Positions 1-11,258 are shown, counted from the stretch's first letter. The stretch: 64,000 nucleotides of DNA from Berberis thunbergii (GCA_003290165.1 QNQO01001158.1:62001-126000), one strand, 5' to 3'. Notes: generated by a model not told the origin, from the letters alone. Numbers and translations: made by a program.

Positions 1-490
1 TTATTTTCCAAAATAGACTATACAAAATAATATTACTTAGGGCTTGGCATTCTTCATGTTTGGTGTTCTAATGTAAGTTTTTGTGGTCGCCATGATGGTT
101 TCTTTCTTTGATTTCACTAGAAATTAAGGGCTGATTGAGACCAGAAATGTCTACAAAATTATCAGAAATTTTTTAATGTCTAAAAAAATGATGAAATTCC
201 TCAAAAAATGTTTCAATTTCAATTATCTTTCCTAAAGTACTTTTATCGTATAATCTATTTGGTCAAAACTACTTGTAGAACAACTCTGTAGGATCCTTAA
301 TTGCAGCATTGTTCCCCAAGATAGACTATACAAGGTAATAGTACTAGTCCTGTTAATTTAACCCATTATAAAACACAACAGAAAATAGTAAGTTATCTCC
401 ATCCCCTACATGTGCATTTTATCATTGTATGTTGATCTTTTATATGTTTGAGGTGATCCAAACTCTGTCAAGCTTGCAGGCTACAACATT
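1..490 (+). repeat. Left terminal inverted repeat of the MULE
   Basis: This arm matches the reverse complement of 4515-4975. Landmarks present in both arms are a segment running into AAACATCAATTTC-like AT-rich sequence, a segment on the CTAGTACTATTACCTTG theme, and one on TTTATATGTTTGAGGTGATC. Inside the arm, a segment with ATAGACTATACAA occurs twice (near 15 and near 322), so the arm contains a partial tandem duplication of roughly 300 bp. Confidence 0.8.
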
Positions 491-592
491 TTATCATTTG
501 GTGTGATTACACATTTTTTATGAATGTGATTTTTTTTTTCAAATTGATGAATTTTCTTGCTTCTTAGTTGAAATCGGGATTTTAACACATGA

Positions 593-802
593 ATGGCATA
601 CAAGGCATACGTTGTGTATTGCAGCCGTGACTCGGGAGTATACCTGACTTGGGCAGGTTGTTTATCCCAGGTATTGGGGTATAGTGGCAGTTTATATAAG
701 GGATTTACATCAGCTGCCGAGGCATATGAAAATTATGACTTTGGGTTTGCTCAAAAGAGGCGAGAAAGGACATTGATGCAAGAAAGAATGCCGAAGAGGT
801 GA
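593..802 (+). CDS. RNase H1 N-terminal (hybrid-binding / viroplasmin-like) domain ORF inside the MULE
   Basis: A 69-residue ORF. Residues 4-48 follow the pattern of the RNase H1 N-terminal domain, also called the caulimovirus viroplasmin domain: KAYVVY, GVYLTW, C..QV.GY, YKGF and an acidic EAYENY end. In known proteins this domain binds RNA/DNA hybrids or double-stranded RNA. No RNase H catalytic domain follows; after the stop the sequence is AT-rich. A pyrimidine-rich stretch ending in TTCTTAG lies just upstream and could be a splice acceptor, so this may be one exon of a captured gene. It runs opposite to the transposase. Whether it is transcribed is unknown. Confidence 0.62.
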   Translation: MAYKAYVVYCSRDSGVYLTWAGCLSQVLGYSGSLYKGFTSAAEAYENYDFGFAQKRRERTLMQERMPKR

Positions 803-1545
803 AAATTAATGATTGCGTTTGTGAGGGTCAAGCCGAAGAAAATAATGGTTGAAGACATGAAACCCAAGCAAACAATGATCATTGGGCATTGAAAGGGACT
901 TGATCAATACATTATTAGTAGTGATTATTATGATACTTGTAGTTGTTTTCTTGAAGCTTTTGGTTGGTGAATGATATGTAAGTCGTATTTTATGTGAATG
1001 ATATATACTTCTTATGAAGAGATTTGAAGTTCTCTTTTGTTATGTTAATCATTGTTCTAGTATTTTAACATTTGAATTATGTTAAAACTGGAACTATTTT
1101 TGTGGAAGATCTAATGAGCTAATGAGATGTTCTCATGTTCATTGCAATAAGTTTGAAAGCAAGTTTTTTGTTGTATTTATTACTATGGTGAAGTTTACCA
1201 TTAGTAGCTGGTTGTCTGACTGATTGGTTGCAAGTTGAGATGGAAGTTCTAATTGTTTAGGAGAAAAGATGTATGATGATCTCTGGGTTATTTGTATATT
1301 AAGACTCGCAAACAAGAATTGCCAAAACATCATTATTGGGTACAAAAAGTGGAAAATGTTGTGGAATCATTACATTGCAATAAAGTACAAGCTTGAGATT
1401 TGGATTTTAACATGTTATTGAGTTTGAGCATTGCAGAATTGGTGGTTTAGAAATGCTAATAATAAACAAGAAGATCCAAATGCATTCAATGGATTTTAGG
1501 AAATTTTTGCAGCCAAGGCACACATGCTTTCCTTGAGCGATATTA
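803..1545. other. MULE internal region, no gene recognised
   Basis: AT-rich sequence after the RNase H1-like ORF. Short ORFs here have no recognisable motif. The first ~100 bases could be 3' coding or UTR sequence of the ORF. Confidence 0.4.
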
Positions 1546-1547
1546 AC

Positions 1548-1765
1548 CATCTCAATTGCAGAAAAGGAATTACAAATCTCACTTGCAGAGTAGAAAATAC
1601 AAATTACAATTGCAGAGCAGAAAATTACAAAGCAGAGCAAAAAATACAATCTCAATTGCAGAACAGAAAATTGTAGACTGATAGACAAATGGAGATGAGT
1701 TCATTCAAATTGTAGTTCAGAAAATACAGTCTCAATTGCAGAGAAGAAAATTACAAATTACCCAA
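1548..1765. repeat. Imperfect short-period repeats around CAATTGCAGAGCAGAAAATTACAAA
   Basis: The motif CAATTGCAGA followed by AGAAAATTACAA recurs about six times with spacings of roughly 20-50 bases. The long minus-strand ORF across it is a product of the repeat and is not called as a gene. Confidence 0.65.
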
Positions 1766-2390
1766 ATTATCAGAATCTGACTTTGTTACAAAATTTTGAG
1801 GTTGCATATTTACTATTACTGACAGACAAGCATTAAGCAAAGCAAAAACATATCTTCAAATCTGAGCAAGTCCATATGGTTGATCATATATTCAAACTTG
1901 GATTCACAAGAACCTATAGTCTATCAACTCCATGTCGTTGCTTAAAGCTGATGGCTGCAAAAATAAATAATAAAAAGTTACACTGTGGTCATTAAAATTA
2001 TATTAAGCAACAATATTTATATACCTGTGAGAACAACGAGTAAATATGATCAACTCCTTCAATTGTAGCACCAGGTTGTGAATAGTATGACCTTACAGTT
2101 TCATCCTTCAAGACGACAATCATACAAATCATAAGTGAACAACCATGATGGGTGATTCATACCTTGTAAATATACTAAAGATAAACATGCATGTGTATTG
2201 AGAATTAATGAACCATATGGCATAACATTGCTTGAACGAGGTGTCAACACTGTGAACCTTCAATTCAAATTTGGGTAAAACCCTACAATGACATGTCAAA
2301 ATAAAACTAAATATTCTTGACTTAGAAAATATTTATTCATAAAAGTAAAACATAAAAGAAAAAGTACCAAATTCTTCTCAATGGCCTGCT
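1766..2390. other. MULE internal region, no gene recognised
   Basis: AT-rich, many stops in all frames; lies 3' of the transposase. Nothing supported. Confidence 0.4.
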
Positions 2391-2391
2391 A

Positions 2392-4441
2392 TTTCTTTAT
2401 TTTATGTTGTATCTTTTTACAAATTTTCTCCATGGTGGATTTCATCATTGAACTAGAACGGCGACCTTTGCAACGAACCACCAATGGATTATGAATTTTG
2501 CTCCCAGAACCAATATTTTTAGTGCCTACTTCCAAAACCCCTCTGAATCCACATGACCATTACCATCATCAATTTTAAGTTCCTCCATCTTCAAAATTAT
2601 CCATTGTTGAATCTTATTTGTCTTCTTTTCACCCTCAGCAACAAAATTGGCAATTTCATAGAAGACACTGCAATCTTATCAAACCATTCATTTTCAGACT
2701 TCATTCCCCAATCCGGATGAACAATTTTAACTATTTTATGACAGATGTAACATCTTTCCTCCACCTCCGAAGAACATATTTTTCAGGTACAACATGAATT
2801 CTTATTTGAAACAACATCGTTAAACAATTGGCGATTACACTTCCTATTTAAGTCGACAACTTTAAAAGAAACTTTAAATTTGATTGATCATTGTCTATAT
2901 CCTATCACCAAGTCTTGTGTAGCACTGTATACCTCAAAGCCATTGTCTATATACAACATATATTTCCTACTAGTTTTTCTTGAAACTCCCTAAATTTATT
3001 TTTGGTGTAGGCAGCTTGAAATTGTTTCTATATTGCATAAGGAGTAATGCAAGGAATCATTTAGTTAAATGATTTAAAGTCTTCTTCAGCTTCTTTTTGA
3101 ACCTTAATTCGTAGTGCATTCTCATATTTTTCTACAAATTGCTCCAGAGTGGTCTTCAAATTTACATAACCACAAAAAAAAAAAGCATTCATGCTTTCAC
3201 TCCTTTGAGTTGAAGACATCCCCGCCCAAAAAGTATTTCTTTCAAATGTTGGCACCCAATAAATCCTTTCATGGTATAATCCACTCAACCAATCATTTTC
3301 TTGAAGATTATATTTCTCAATGAAACCATGCAAATTTCCTTCAAACTCTTCGTGAGACAGGAAATCATAAATTGTTCTTTGCATTGCAAACTTGATAGCC
3401 TCATATTGATTGTAACCTAACAGGTTTTTGAGCAATTTTTTCATAATAAGCCACAAGCACCATCTGTGTTTTGTGTTGGGAAATACAATTTCAACAACCC
3501 TCTTCATTGCCCTATCTTGATCAGTGACTATAGCAGTCAGAGCACAATCATTCATACACACAAGTCAAGATTTGAAAAACCAAACAAACTCTTCTACTAT
3601 CTCACTACATATCAATCCACATCCCAAAAGTATTGGCTGATCGTGATGATTTCCCTCAACAAAAGGACCAAATGACATCTCATACTTATTAGTTAAGTAT
3701 GTAGTATCAAAAGTACCACCACCCCCAAACTCCTTGTAAGTTGCTCTGCTCCATGCATCAGCCCAAAAGACATTTCTTAGCCTCTCTTCATCATCCAAAT
3801 CCATCATATAAAAGAAATCGACATTGTTAGCTTGCATTTTTTGGAAGTAGTTATGAAGTGTCATCGCATCCCCCTCACCAAGTCTCAATCTCCTCATTTT
3901 ATTAAGATAATTGTAACAATGTTTTTAGGAAAATGTCATAATATCATGCCCACCAGCTGCAACCACACATGAAAAAAAACTCTTACTTGGCCTAATACTG
4001 GCCCTATCATTAAAATCAAGCTTTTTCTTGACATACAAGCTCATAACTCTATTTTTCGAGTAAAATCTTGATTTTTGGGGGCTCAATTCATGATTGTGAT
4101 CAAGTGTTATTCTTGTTACTAACACTGTTCCATCATGGCATACATGAGCTCTAACCTTAGCCAAACATCCACATTTATTCATAGCACGCAATTTTACGAC
4201 ACTTTTTGCTTTACTTTTTGCTGCCTAGACCGACTACATGAAAGGATAATGTATTTAGGTTTTTTATCTTCATCTTTTTTAGTATTCCTTACTTTCACTG
4301 AAAATCTTTTTTATTACCATAATCATGAAAATGAACTTGGTACTCATCGATGTTGATGAATTCCATCCATTTTGTTGGTTCCCTTATCTCCTCTAAATTT
4401 TCTTCCTTTTCCATACATTCGTTATTTTCTACACTATCCAT
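2392..4441 (-). pseudogene. FAR1/FHY3-like MULE transposase, degraded
   Basis: Minus-strand reading from an ATG at 4441. An N-terminal FAR1 DNA-binding region is seen (WMEFINIDEYQ, then CSRSRQQ and NKCGCLAKV with LDHNHELSP). An FAR1-type block LRLGEGDA and the MULE transposase domain follow, with GGTFDTTYLTN (likely first catalytic Asp), TDQDRAM, and FPNTKHRWCLW. Degenerate C-terminal pieces VPEKYVLRRWRKDV (~2750-2800) and NPLVVRCKGR (~2470) match the usual SWIM-flanking and basic tail of FAR1 proteins. Breaks seen: a frameshift near 4186, an in-frame TAA near 3925, a TGA at 3565-3567 where the family has Trp, and several stops below 3061. It is non-functional. Domesticated relatives are the FHY3/FAR1 light-signalling factors; the inverted-repeat setting shows this copy is a transposon gene. 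Confidence 0.88.
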
Positions 4442-4514
4442 TCCTGAAATATTTGTTATAATATACAACAACTGTTATAACATAGAGGCATAGATACCAA
4501 CTATTTAAATAATG

Positions 4515-5190
4515 GTTGTAGTATGCAAGCTTGATAGAGTTTGCATCACCTCAAACATATAAAGGATCAACATACAATGATAAAATGCACATGTTTTAGG
4601 TGGAGATAACTTACTATTTTTTCTCGCATTTTATAAGGGGCTAAATTAACAGGACTAGTACTATTACCTTGTATAGTGTATATTGGGAAACAATGCTGCA
4701 ACTAAGGATCCACCAAAGGTGTGGTATAAGTAGTTCCGACCAAATAGATTATGCAATGGAAGTGTTATAGGAAAGATAATTGAAAATAAACCATTTTTTG
4801 AGACAGTAAAAATATTTTGAGACATTTCTGTTCTCAGACAGCCCTTAATTTCTGGTGAAATGAAAGAAAGAAACCATCATAGCGACCACAAAAACTTACA
4901 TTAAAACACCAAACACTAAGAATGTCAAGCCCTAAGTACTGTTACCTTGTATAGTCTATCTTGGAAAACAATGTTGCAACAAAAGGATCCACTAGGGTTG
5001 TTATATAGGTAGTTCCAGCCAAATAGAGTATACAATAGAAGTACTACAGGAAATAATAAATCAAGAAGCAAAAAAATTACCTTCCAAGTCTTTTGGTTCT
5101 CTGTATTGGGGGCCGGAAGGAATAAAACTTGGAAGAAATTGAGTGGCTGAGGGAAGTAAAAAATGAAGAAAATGAGCTTGAGCTCTCCCT
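4515..5190 (-). repeat. Right terminal inverted repeat of the MULE with internal duplication
   Basis: Inverted partner of 1-490. The segment starting at ACCTTGTATAGT (near 4667) is repeated at about 4944 with a period near 275 bp; both copies continue through CAATG.TGCAAC, GGATCCAC and a TAGTTCC..CCAAATAGA block. The outer part (5070-5290) has no partner in the window because the left arm is truncated there. Confidence 0.78.
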
Positions 5191-5290
5191 TCAAACCCTA
5201 AACCTCACTTGAGCTCTCATTTGAAACCCTATATCTCCCTTGAAATCGAGCTATCCCTTGAAACTATATATCCCTTGAGCAACTTGTTTT

Positions 5291-5345
5291 AGTTTTTTTT
5301 TTTTTTTTTTTTTTTGGGAGGGGGGGGGGGGGGGTTATTTGGGGG
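5291..5345. repeat. Poly-T followed by poly-G tract
   Basis: About 26 T, then a G-rich run interrupted by one A, then TTATTTGGGGG. Homopolymers of this length are prone to sequencing error. Confidence 0.9.
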
Positions 5346-5512
5346 AATAAGCAATGTTGCACTCGTTTTAGTTAACGTTGTATATTTAACTTTGTTAGCA
5401 TTATGTTTATATTTTATAAAATAAGATTTTCACTCCTTCTCCCCATGCACGTGCAATGCGACACGTCCGGGCTCAAATAAGGCCCCAGACGTGGTTGTGT
5501 AGACTCATTGCT
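5346..5512. other. Spacer between MULE and dispersed repeat copy A
   Basis: Short AT-rich stretch, no motif recognised. Confidence 0.35.
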
Positions 5513-5898
5513 AGAAAAAACAATCTAATTTATATAAAAGTTGGGAAATTTTCTAAAAATATATATCAATTCCAGGAAGAGTTTCTTAGACAAATTAGCA
5601 ATGTTCATAGTAAGAGTCTCGTAAAAACTATATTGAGGTTAAGTATCTTTGATGTGGCACTAATGATAGAAGTTGAACTTGATGCAACTGTAGGCTATTT
5701 GAGGAGGTTGAGAAGTTGTTGTAGTTTGTGATGTGGATCTGGTGGTTGAAGTTTATTGGATTCAAATGTAGGCTAATTGAAGAGGTCAAGAATTTGTTTT
5801 TGTCTGGTTGAGGCCACTCCAAATGAGTAATGATTCCTCAAACTCCATAGGCTTTTATATCATAAAACTCAACGTGCGAGGATAAAGTTTGACAAGAA
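5513..5898 (+). repeat. Dispersed repeat family, copy A, part 1
   Basis: Parallels 38240-38715 (copy B): shared landmarks are a GATGTGGCA..A.TGATAGAAGTTG block, GATGCAA, GTTGAGGCCACTCCAAATGA and CCTCAAACTCCATA.GCTTTTATATCATA. It breaks off at GTTTGACAAGAA (5887-5898), which resembles GGTTGACGAATAA at 25076 where the same repeat resumes. That is the expected footprint of the LINE insertion between them. Confidence 0.78.
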
Positions 5899-5963
5899 GG
5901 GATTTTGGCAATCTAGGGTTTAATTTGTAATCAACTTTCGGATGATCCTATCTCCAGACGTGG

Positions 5964-7200
5964 ATGACTAAAACTAATACGAATAAGGATCTCCATGCCA
6001 ACCCTTGTAGGGATGATTCATTGGGCAAGAGAGGAAGTGGTTATCCTGAAACGCTTTCACATAATGGTCTTGCGTCTAATTTTGAGAGAAGGATCTAAGA
6101 GATGGATGAGAAAATATGGCGTAGGTGAAGTAAGAAGCAATGTAGGTGCAAGACTATCTCATTCAAAATCAATGGGGACAGTAGTAGAAGAGGCAATTGT
6201 AGATAGGGAATTAGAAGATGACAATGCGAAGGATTCTGGAGGTAATAAGGATAGTAGTAATCGGAGATCGACTGCATAAAAGAGGAAAGCAATATGCATG
6301 ATGCAAGGAAAAATACAGAGTATAATGTGAGCATTAATGGTTCCGGTAGTGAGATTAACACTCACGCACACCCTAAAAACACTTGGGCTGATATTTTATT
6401 GAAAGAAATGGGAACCATCAAGCTTGCATATAAGGCCCCTGCTCAGAATGAAGGAAAGACAATGGTTCAATTGCAGACCACTGATTTTTTTAGAAAAGAA
6501 AATGGAGTGTGAAGAAGGTTATCACTAAGACATGGAAGCTTAAGATATCATTTGACATGAAAACTCATAGTGACAACACCTTTGTTTTCAGGTTCAATGA
6601 GCAAGAGGATATGAATAAAGTACTAGAAATTGGTCCCATGCATATTGCTAGTAGGCCCTTCATCATCAGGCCATGGAGACCCTTTTTTATGGACGATACG
6701 ACTGCACAAACTATTCCTATTTGGATTACTTTGAGGAACATACCCCTAATGTTCTGGAACCCCAAGGGCTTGGAAACCATTGCTAGTGCAATCAGAACAA
6801 CTTTCCTGCTTGACAAAGCCACTGAAGATAAAGTGTGCATGAACTTTGCAAGAGTCTATGTTGAAATCAATGTGTCTAGTCCCCTGTCGAATCATATTCT
6901 TCTGATTGTAGATGGCATCAAGACGTACAAGGTTGGGGTTGTATATGCTTGAAAGCCAATCAAATGCAAACTTCGTAATAGCACAGATGGGTGTGGGAAG
7001 AATAATACAATGAAGATAGTGATGAAGGTGTATAAACCTGTGGAGAAGCCTAAAAAAACGAGCTAGGAAGAGGGTTGGGAGACTCCAAAGAAGCAACATT
7101 CATTCAAGATTAGGCAAGGAAATGCGGTATTAGAAGATCAAATGTAATTGATCTAGAAAATCAAAATGTAAGCAATAAAGAATTATTACTAGAAGCAAAA
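5964..7200 (+). pseudogene. LINE ORF1 with DUF4283 domain, broken
   Basis: Reading starts at ATG 5964 (MTKTNTNKD) and breaks within ~130 bases. The clear part is 6294-6512 plus 6509-6952, joined by a 1-bp loss near 6507. Motifs typical of plant LINE ORF1 are NTWADIL, KLAYKAP, FRFNEQEDMNKVLEIGPMHI, RPFIIRPWRP, PIWITLRNIP and LETIASAIRTT. In plants this DUF4283 region precedes a CCHC knuckle; here the knuckle is degenerate (WKPIKCK then loss of pattern). ORF1 proteins bind element RNA. The reading is cut by CACTA-1 at 7259 and resumes after 24305. Confidence 0.75.
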
Positions 7201-7258
7201 GAAACTGAAGACTATCCCAAATAAGATAACAAGATAGACGAGCAACTAGTAAGAAACT

Positions 7259-7475
7259 CACTACACCAAAAATACCCATTAGCAACGGTTTTGAACCATG
7301 GGTGTAACCCATTGTCACGGCTTAGAGCCGTGGGCTATAGAGGTGTCGCTAAATCCCCAGTACCGGCTAAAAATCGTGGAAAGTCCTAGCCATAGTTATA
7401 CGCCGTTGCAAAGGTTTTAGCCACGGTTCTGAGCCGTTGCAATAGCTAGCCACGGTTTTAAGCCGTGGCAATATA
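7259..7475 (+). repeat. CACTA-1 left terminus and subterminal repeats
   Basis: Terminal CACTACACCAAAA followed by at least six copies, both orientations, of a motif on the theme AGCCACGGTTTTAAGCCGTGGC. Such arrays bind the TnpA-type protein in known CACTA elements. Confidence 0.88.
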
Positions 7476-7727
7476 TTTTTTTTTTTTGTTGCTATCAAAT
7501 GATTTTTATTACATCTTATAAGTTTTATTTCTAGAAAATAAAAATTTTAATGTGCCAAACTTAAACAAATAGAGGCAAAGTAATGCAATTAATAAGATTA
7601 TACAATTACATCAAATGTGCCAAACTTTGTTTCATGCTGTGCACGTTTTGTCATTTGTCAGTTGACCAGATTATACAATTACATCAAATGGTCAAAGAAT
7701 ATGCAATACATTTATTCTCATGGACTT

Positions 7728-8237
7728 GCCCGAAGAGAAAGCTTGAAAGCACCCATGCAGTTGAATGCAATAGCAAGAGCATGATAACACACCGCAGTTT
7801 GAATATGCTCCACACCTAAAAGGCGTTCATTCTTTTTTAATGCTTCTTGCAAGTAACGAAGTGTAATATTCATCTTTCCAATATCCTGATACATCATTGC
7901 AACATTAATGAATGTTGCAGCTACATAAGGGTGATCAGGCCCACAAGACAGTCCTAACAGAAGCATTATTCGAGACATGACGTAGAACGAGCTCCGGTTG
8001 ATTGAGGCCATGGTAAAAAAGGGCCATATTACCATAGCTGCACGACATTAACGCAGTTCAATTGGGTAATTATATCCATGATAAATTTCTCAAAAACAAT
8101 CCAAACAAGTTCATACCTGTGTGCAGTATCAGGATGGTCCAAACCAAGGCACCTTTCATTAATGATAAGCTCCTTATGTTGATGTGTTATAGCTCCAGCC
8201 ATGTCACCCGCATGATATAAAACCATCGCAAGGTACC
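7728..8237 (-). pseudogene. CLU/FRIENDLY TPR-region exons captured by CACTA-1 (3' part)
   Basis: Two exons separated by a former intron. The upstream exon (8237 to ~8126) reads [30 protein letters not shown]. The downstream exon (~8035 to ~7728) reads GPDHPYVAATFINVAMMYQDIGK, LRYLQEALKKNERLLG.EHIQTAVCYHALAIAFNCMGAFKLS. These are the TPR repeats of the plant clustered-mitochondria protein (CLU; FRIENDLY in Arabidopsis), which controls mitochondrial distribution. It joins logically with 18110-18653; CACTA-2 sits in the intron between. The fragment lacks the CLU N-terminus and the rest of the C-terminus and is not expected to work as CLU. Confidence 0.85.
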
Positions 8238-8356
8238 TGAAAATTGCAAATTTTGTATGTCAAAACGAATAACACAACCTTTTAATTGGAAGCTATTGTC
8301 AGTAAACTCGTTCAAGTTATAACTTAGAAGTGTCATAAAACCTTATCAGAAAAAAT

Positions 8357-8632
8357 CACTACAAGAAAAATTGTGATTAATAGCGTTTAAAAACGGCTAT
8401 GGTAGGCTACCATAGCGGTTTAGTAACCGCTATGACAGCCGGCGCTATAATAGACCCAGGGGATATTATAGCGGTTTTAAAACGCTATGGTAAGTTTGGC
8501 TTTTATAGCGTTTCAAAACCGCTATGGTAGCCTCTTCCATAGCGTTTTAAAAACGCTATAGTAGACTCTAAAACCGCTATGGTAGACTCTACCATAGCGT
8601 TTTAAAAACGCTATGGTAAGTATACATAGCAA
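8357..8632 (+). repeat. CACTA-2 left terminus and subterminal repeat array
   Basis: About ten palindromic units on the theme CCATAGCGTTTTAAAACGCTATGG, both strands, in ~260 bp, ending at a T-tract (8633-8654). The units can pair with each other, so a transcript would fold strongly. Confidence 0.88.
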
Positions 8633-8659
8633 TTTTTTTTTTTTTTTTTTTTTTTACTA

Positions 8660-8990
8660 TCAAATGACTTTATTACACATCTCATAAGTTTTATGTCTAG
8701 AAAATAAAAATTTAAATGTGCCAAAGTTAAACATTTCCATGAATGGCGGCAAAGTAATGTAATTAATTAATAAACGGTATTACATCGAGTCACAAAATCT
8801 ATCAAATAATAAAAATAATGTATTACAATTATGGTACTTGGGATAATAAACTGAAAATTAAGCGATGGTTTTGCCCATTGGATCAATGAGAATCATGCCA
8901 ATAACACCACCCGCTTCTCTAACAAAATGGCTTTTTTGCTTCTAAGGTCTGGGAGTTTCAAAATTTTGTTTATGACACTTGGACCTATCA
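8660..8990. other. CACTA-2 left internal region, no gene recognised
   Basis: AT-rich spacer between the subterminal array and the HSP90 fragment. Its first part (TCAAATGA..TTTATTACA..CT.ATAAGTTTTAT.TCTAGAAAATAAAAATTT) resembles 7494-7555 just inside the CACTA-1 left end, so the two elements share subterminal ancestry. Confidence 0.6.
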
Positions 8991-8996
8991 AAATTA

Positions 8997-9358
8997 TCAA
9001 TCACTCCAAGGATCATTTTCTGCCCTCACTTCTGAAGGCTCAACGACTTCTGTTTCAGAGGCTTCGGCAGTTGAAGCAGCTTCAGATTCTTCAATGGCAT
9101 CAGACTCTTCTGATCTTCCCCATCTCCTGCCAAGGGCAATTGCCATCATTTCATATATCTTGTTACCCAAATCAGCTGGACTATCAGGCTGCAAATATTA
9201 TCAAGATAAAGTTAAGTAATTATCAAACAGGTTTGGTTCAGAAACAAGTTTCAGAGGGAGTCCTTACTGAGTATCCACTGGAGATCAAAGCTATATCATA
9301 CAGCAAATCAACTGCTCTTTTAGCTTCACCACTCTCGGGAGCATTCTTGCATGCAGCC
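8997..9358 (-). pseudogene. Plastid HSP90 C-terminal exons (captured)
   Basis: Minus strand, two exons with intact splice signals. Exon 9358-9268 reads AACKNAPESGEAKRAVDLLYD, IALISSGYS and ends at a GTAAGG donor. Exon ~9190-8997 reads PDSPADLGNKIYEMM, ALGRRWGRSEE, ETEVVEPSEVRAENDPW and a TGA stop. The acidic end with SEVRAE.DPW is characteristic of chloroplast HSP90 (Arabidopsis HSP90.5). Only the last part of the dimerisation domain and tail is present. It cannot act as a chaperone. Coding sequence is well preserved. Confidence 0.87.
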
Positions 9359-9364
9359 TACATG

Positions 9365-10370
9365 GTAAAAGATCATCAAAAACTGACCAATGAAGCCACT
9401 GAATGATGACATTCATTCAATATTGACACTTGGAAGAGCTGGGTGCTTCTCCTAGCTGATGGTATGGTATGTTTATGAATCAATGCACAGATCCATGAGA
9501 TTTCTTTAAAGTTGCAATACTTGAAAAGGAAGTAATAACAATGTTATGCCAAAACAACAGAACAAGGACAATGGATACCACAGATTTCTCAAAAAATTGC
9601 AACACTTATAAAGGAAGCAACAACAATGGTTGCAAATAGCACAAGTTGATTTGTCATTATAGTGAGGCAACATAACAGTGAACACTAGAAGTCCCAAACA
9701 TTGATTACTACGTTTACCTCAACTAAAAAGTTAGCAAATGACCAAAAGATGGATTTTCTTTTCCAAAGAAAAAAGGTGCCAGACAAAAGTACAAACAATT
9801 TGAGTAAGATAATGCCTCTTTAAGTTAGTAGATACTGTCTAATGTTTTTCATTTAGTGCTAACTGCTAAGCACTAGCAGACATGTACACGGCCTACAGAT
9901 TTGATCAAGAGTGAAATCACTGGCAACAACACCTAGTAAGTGCATTACATAACTATAGTTTCCTTCTCCAGGGATGAATAATGTTTTGACACTTCAGATA
10001 TAAACTTAACAACTAAAAGATTATGAAAGAAAACACAAGATAACCAAGACTGCCAGTGAGAGTAGGCATGCTTCATTCATTTGTTGTCTGATATCAGAAA
10101 TGTATGCATTTGACAAAAATCAAACGGCATTTAAAAGCGTTATCTTACACTCAGCAGCAAGCAATGATAGCAACGACAGCAGTAGCAAGCAACCTCTTCT
10201 TGACAACTCCTTCAACATCTCTGCAAATGATCAAAATTTGAAATTTTTTATGTTCTGGCCTAAAACTAACACATACTTTCAGTACCATGATTATATCGGT
10301 GTTCTAGTGCATTTGGATGAAATCATAAACTTTTTGAATCTTAGCCATGTGCATCAATTGAAAATTTTCT
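9365..10370. other. CACTA-2 internal spacer, no gene recognised
   Basis: AT-rich sequence between the HSP90 and PDR fragments. ORFs here show no motif; part may be captured intron or UTR. Confidence 0.35.
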
Positions 10371-10374
10371 TGAC

Positions 10375-10745
10375 TTGCCATATTGAGTCCCGACACCTTG
10401 ACATCTAGCAGAGAAATCCAAGGTTTCCCTCACTGTCATTTCTCCAATGTCAAGATCATTCTGACTAATATAAGCAGAAGTTTTCCTCGGAACAAATTCA
10501 TGCATTTCATGCCCATTATAGGTAATTTTTCCAGAAACCTATAGTTATTAGAGAAATCAAATTAATACCATCATATATGAAGATGAAATTAATAGCTAGT
10601 ATTGAGTAGGCTTTCAATGACGAAACTCAGAAAAGGCGACGAGAAGGTCTCCATATATACCTCTAGCTTTGAATCAAGCTTCCCTGCCAAAGCTAGCAAT
10701 AAGGAGGTCTTCCCAGAGCCTGGAGGACCTAATAGCAAACTCATC
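10375..10745 (-). pseudogene. PDR/ABCG transporter first nucleotide-binding domain exons (captured)
   Basis: Minus strand. Exon 10745-10661 reads [28 protein letters not shown] and ends at a GTATAT donor; GPPGSGKT is the Walker A loop. Exon 10538 to ~10375 reads [48 protein letters not shown], with the Q-loop in the SQNDL segment. The order and wording are those of full-size plant ABCG (pleiotropic drug resistance) pumps. The fragment covers only a small part of a normally ~1400-residue protein, with no membrane segments. Confidence 0.88.
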
Positions 10746-10759
10746 CTGTATATAGGCAA

Positions 10760-11250
10760 ACAAATTAGTCTTTTAGGCGTATAACGGAATGAAAATTCCA
10801 TATGAAACCCAACATACTAAGTGTCCAAGTTGTATCATTCATTACAGTCCTTTATAGAACATACTAACCACAACATATTCTTCTATGACAATCCAAAAGA
10901 ACTTTAAGCTGTTCCCTTTTCTTAATCTAAGAAGAATGGAATTGATTCATCCACTAACCAGACACGAAAGAAGTTGAGGAATATGATAAAGCTTTTAATC
11001 CTATCCTAATACAGTGTAAAAGAAAATCGCCAAAGTTGTCATTATTTTAACAAATGTATTACAAATTGCCTTCTAAAATAGCTAACTAAACATTAAGAAT
11101 AATGTCATTCAGGAATATATCAGACTAAAGTTAAAGAGCCAGTAACTGTCAACAGCTAATAAAAACTGAACAAACTATAAACAATAAAAACTTAAAACAG
11201 ACAAATCATCAAATAATAAAAACTGAACAAACAAGATTCGAGTCAATAAG
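10760..11250. other. CACTA-2 internal spacer, no gene recognised
   Basis: AT-rich, no coding motif seen on either strand. Confidence 0.35.
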
Positions 11251-11258
11251 ATGATCAC

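Larger units (their letters stand above)
1..5300 (-). mobile_element. FAR1-type MULE transposon with long inverted ends (left end off-window)
   Basis: The first ~490 bases reappear as an imperfect inverted copy around 4515-4975, and the right arm continues to at least 5190, so the left arm is cut by the window edge. Between the arms lie a broken FAR1-like MULE transposase on the minus strand (2392-4441) and a small plus-strand RNase H1-type ORF (593-802). Long inverted ends plus a MULE-domain transposase are what is known for Mutator-like elements. The outer right end and the target duplication cannot be fixed; the element may end near the T/G tract at 5291-5345. Age and decay are evident from stops and a frameshift in the transposase. 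Confidence 0.8.

Noticed and set aside
1407..1688. 93-codon minus-strand ORF
   Set aside because: Translation of a short-period repeat; no domain.
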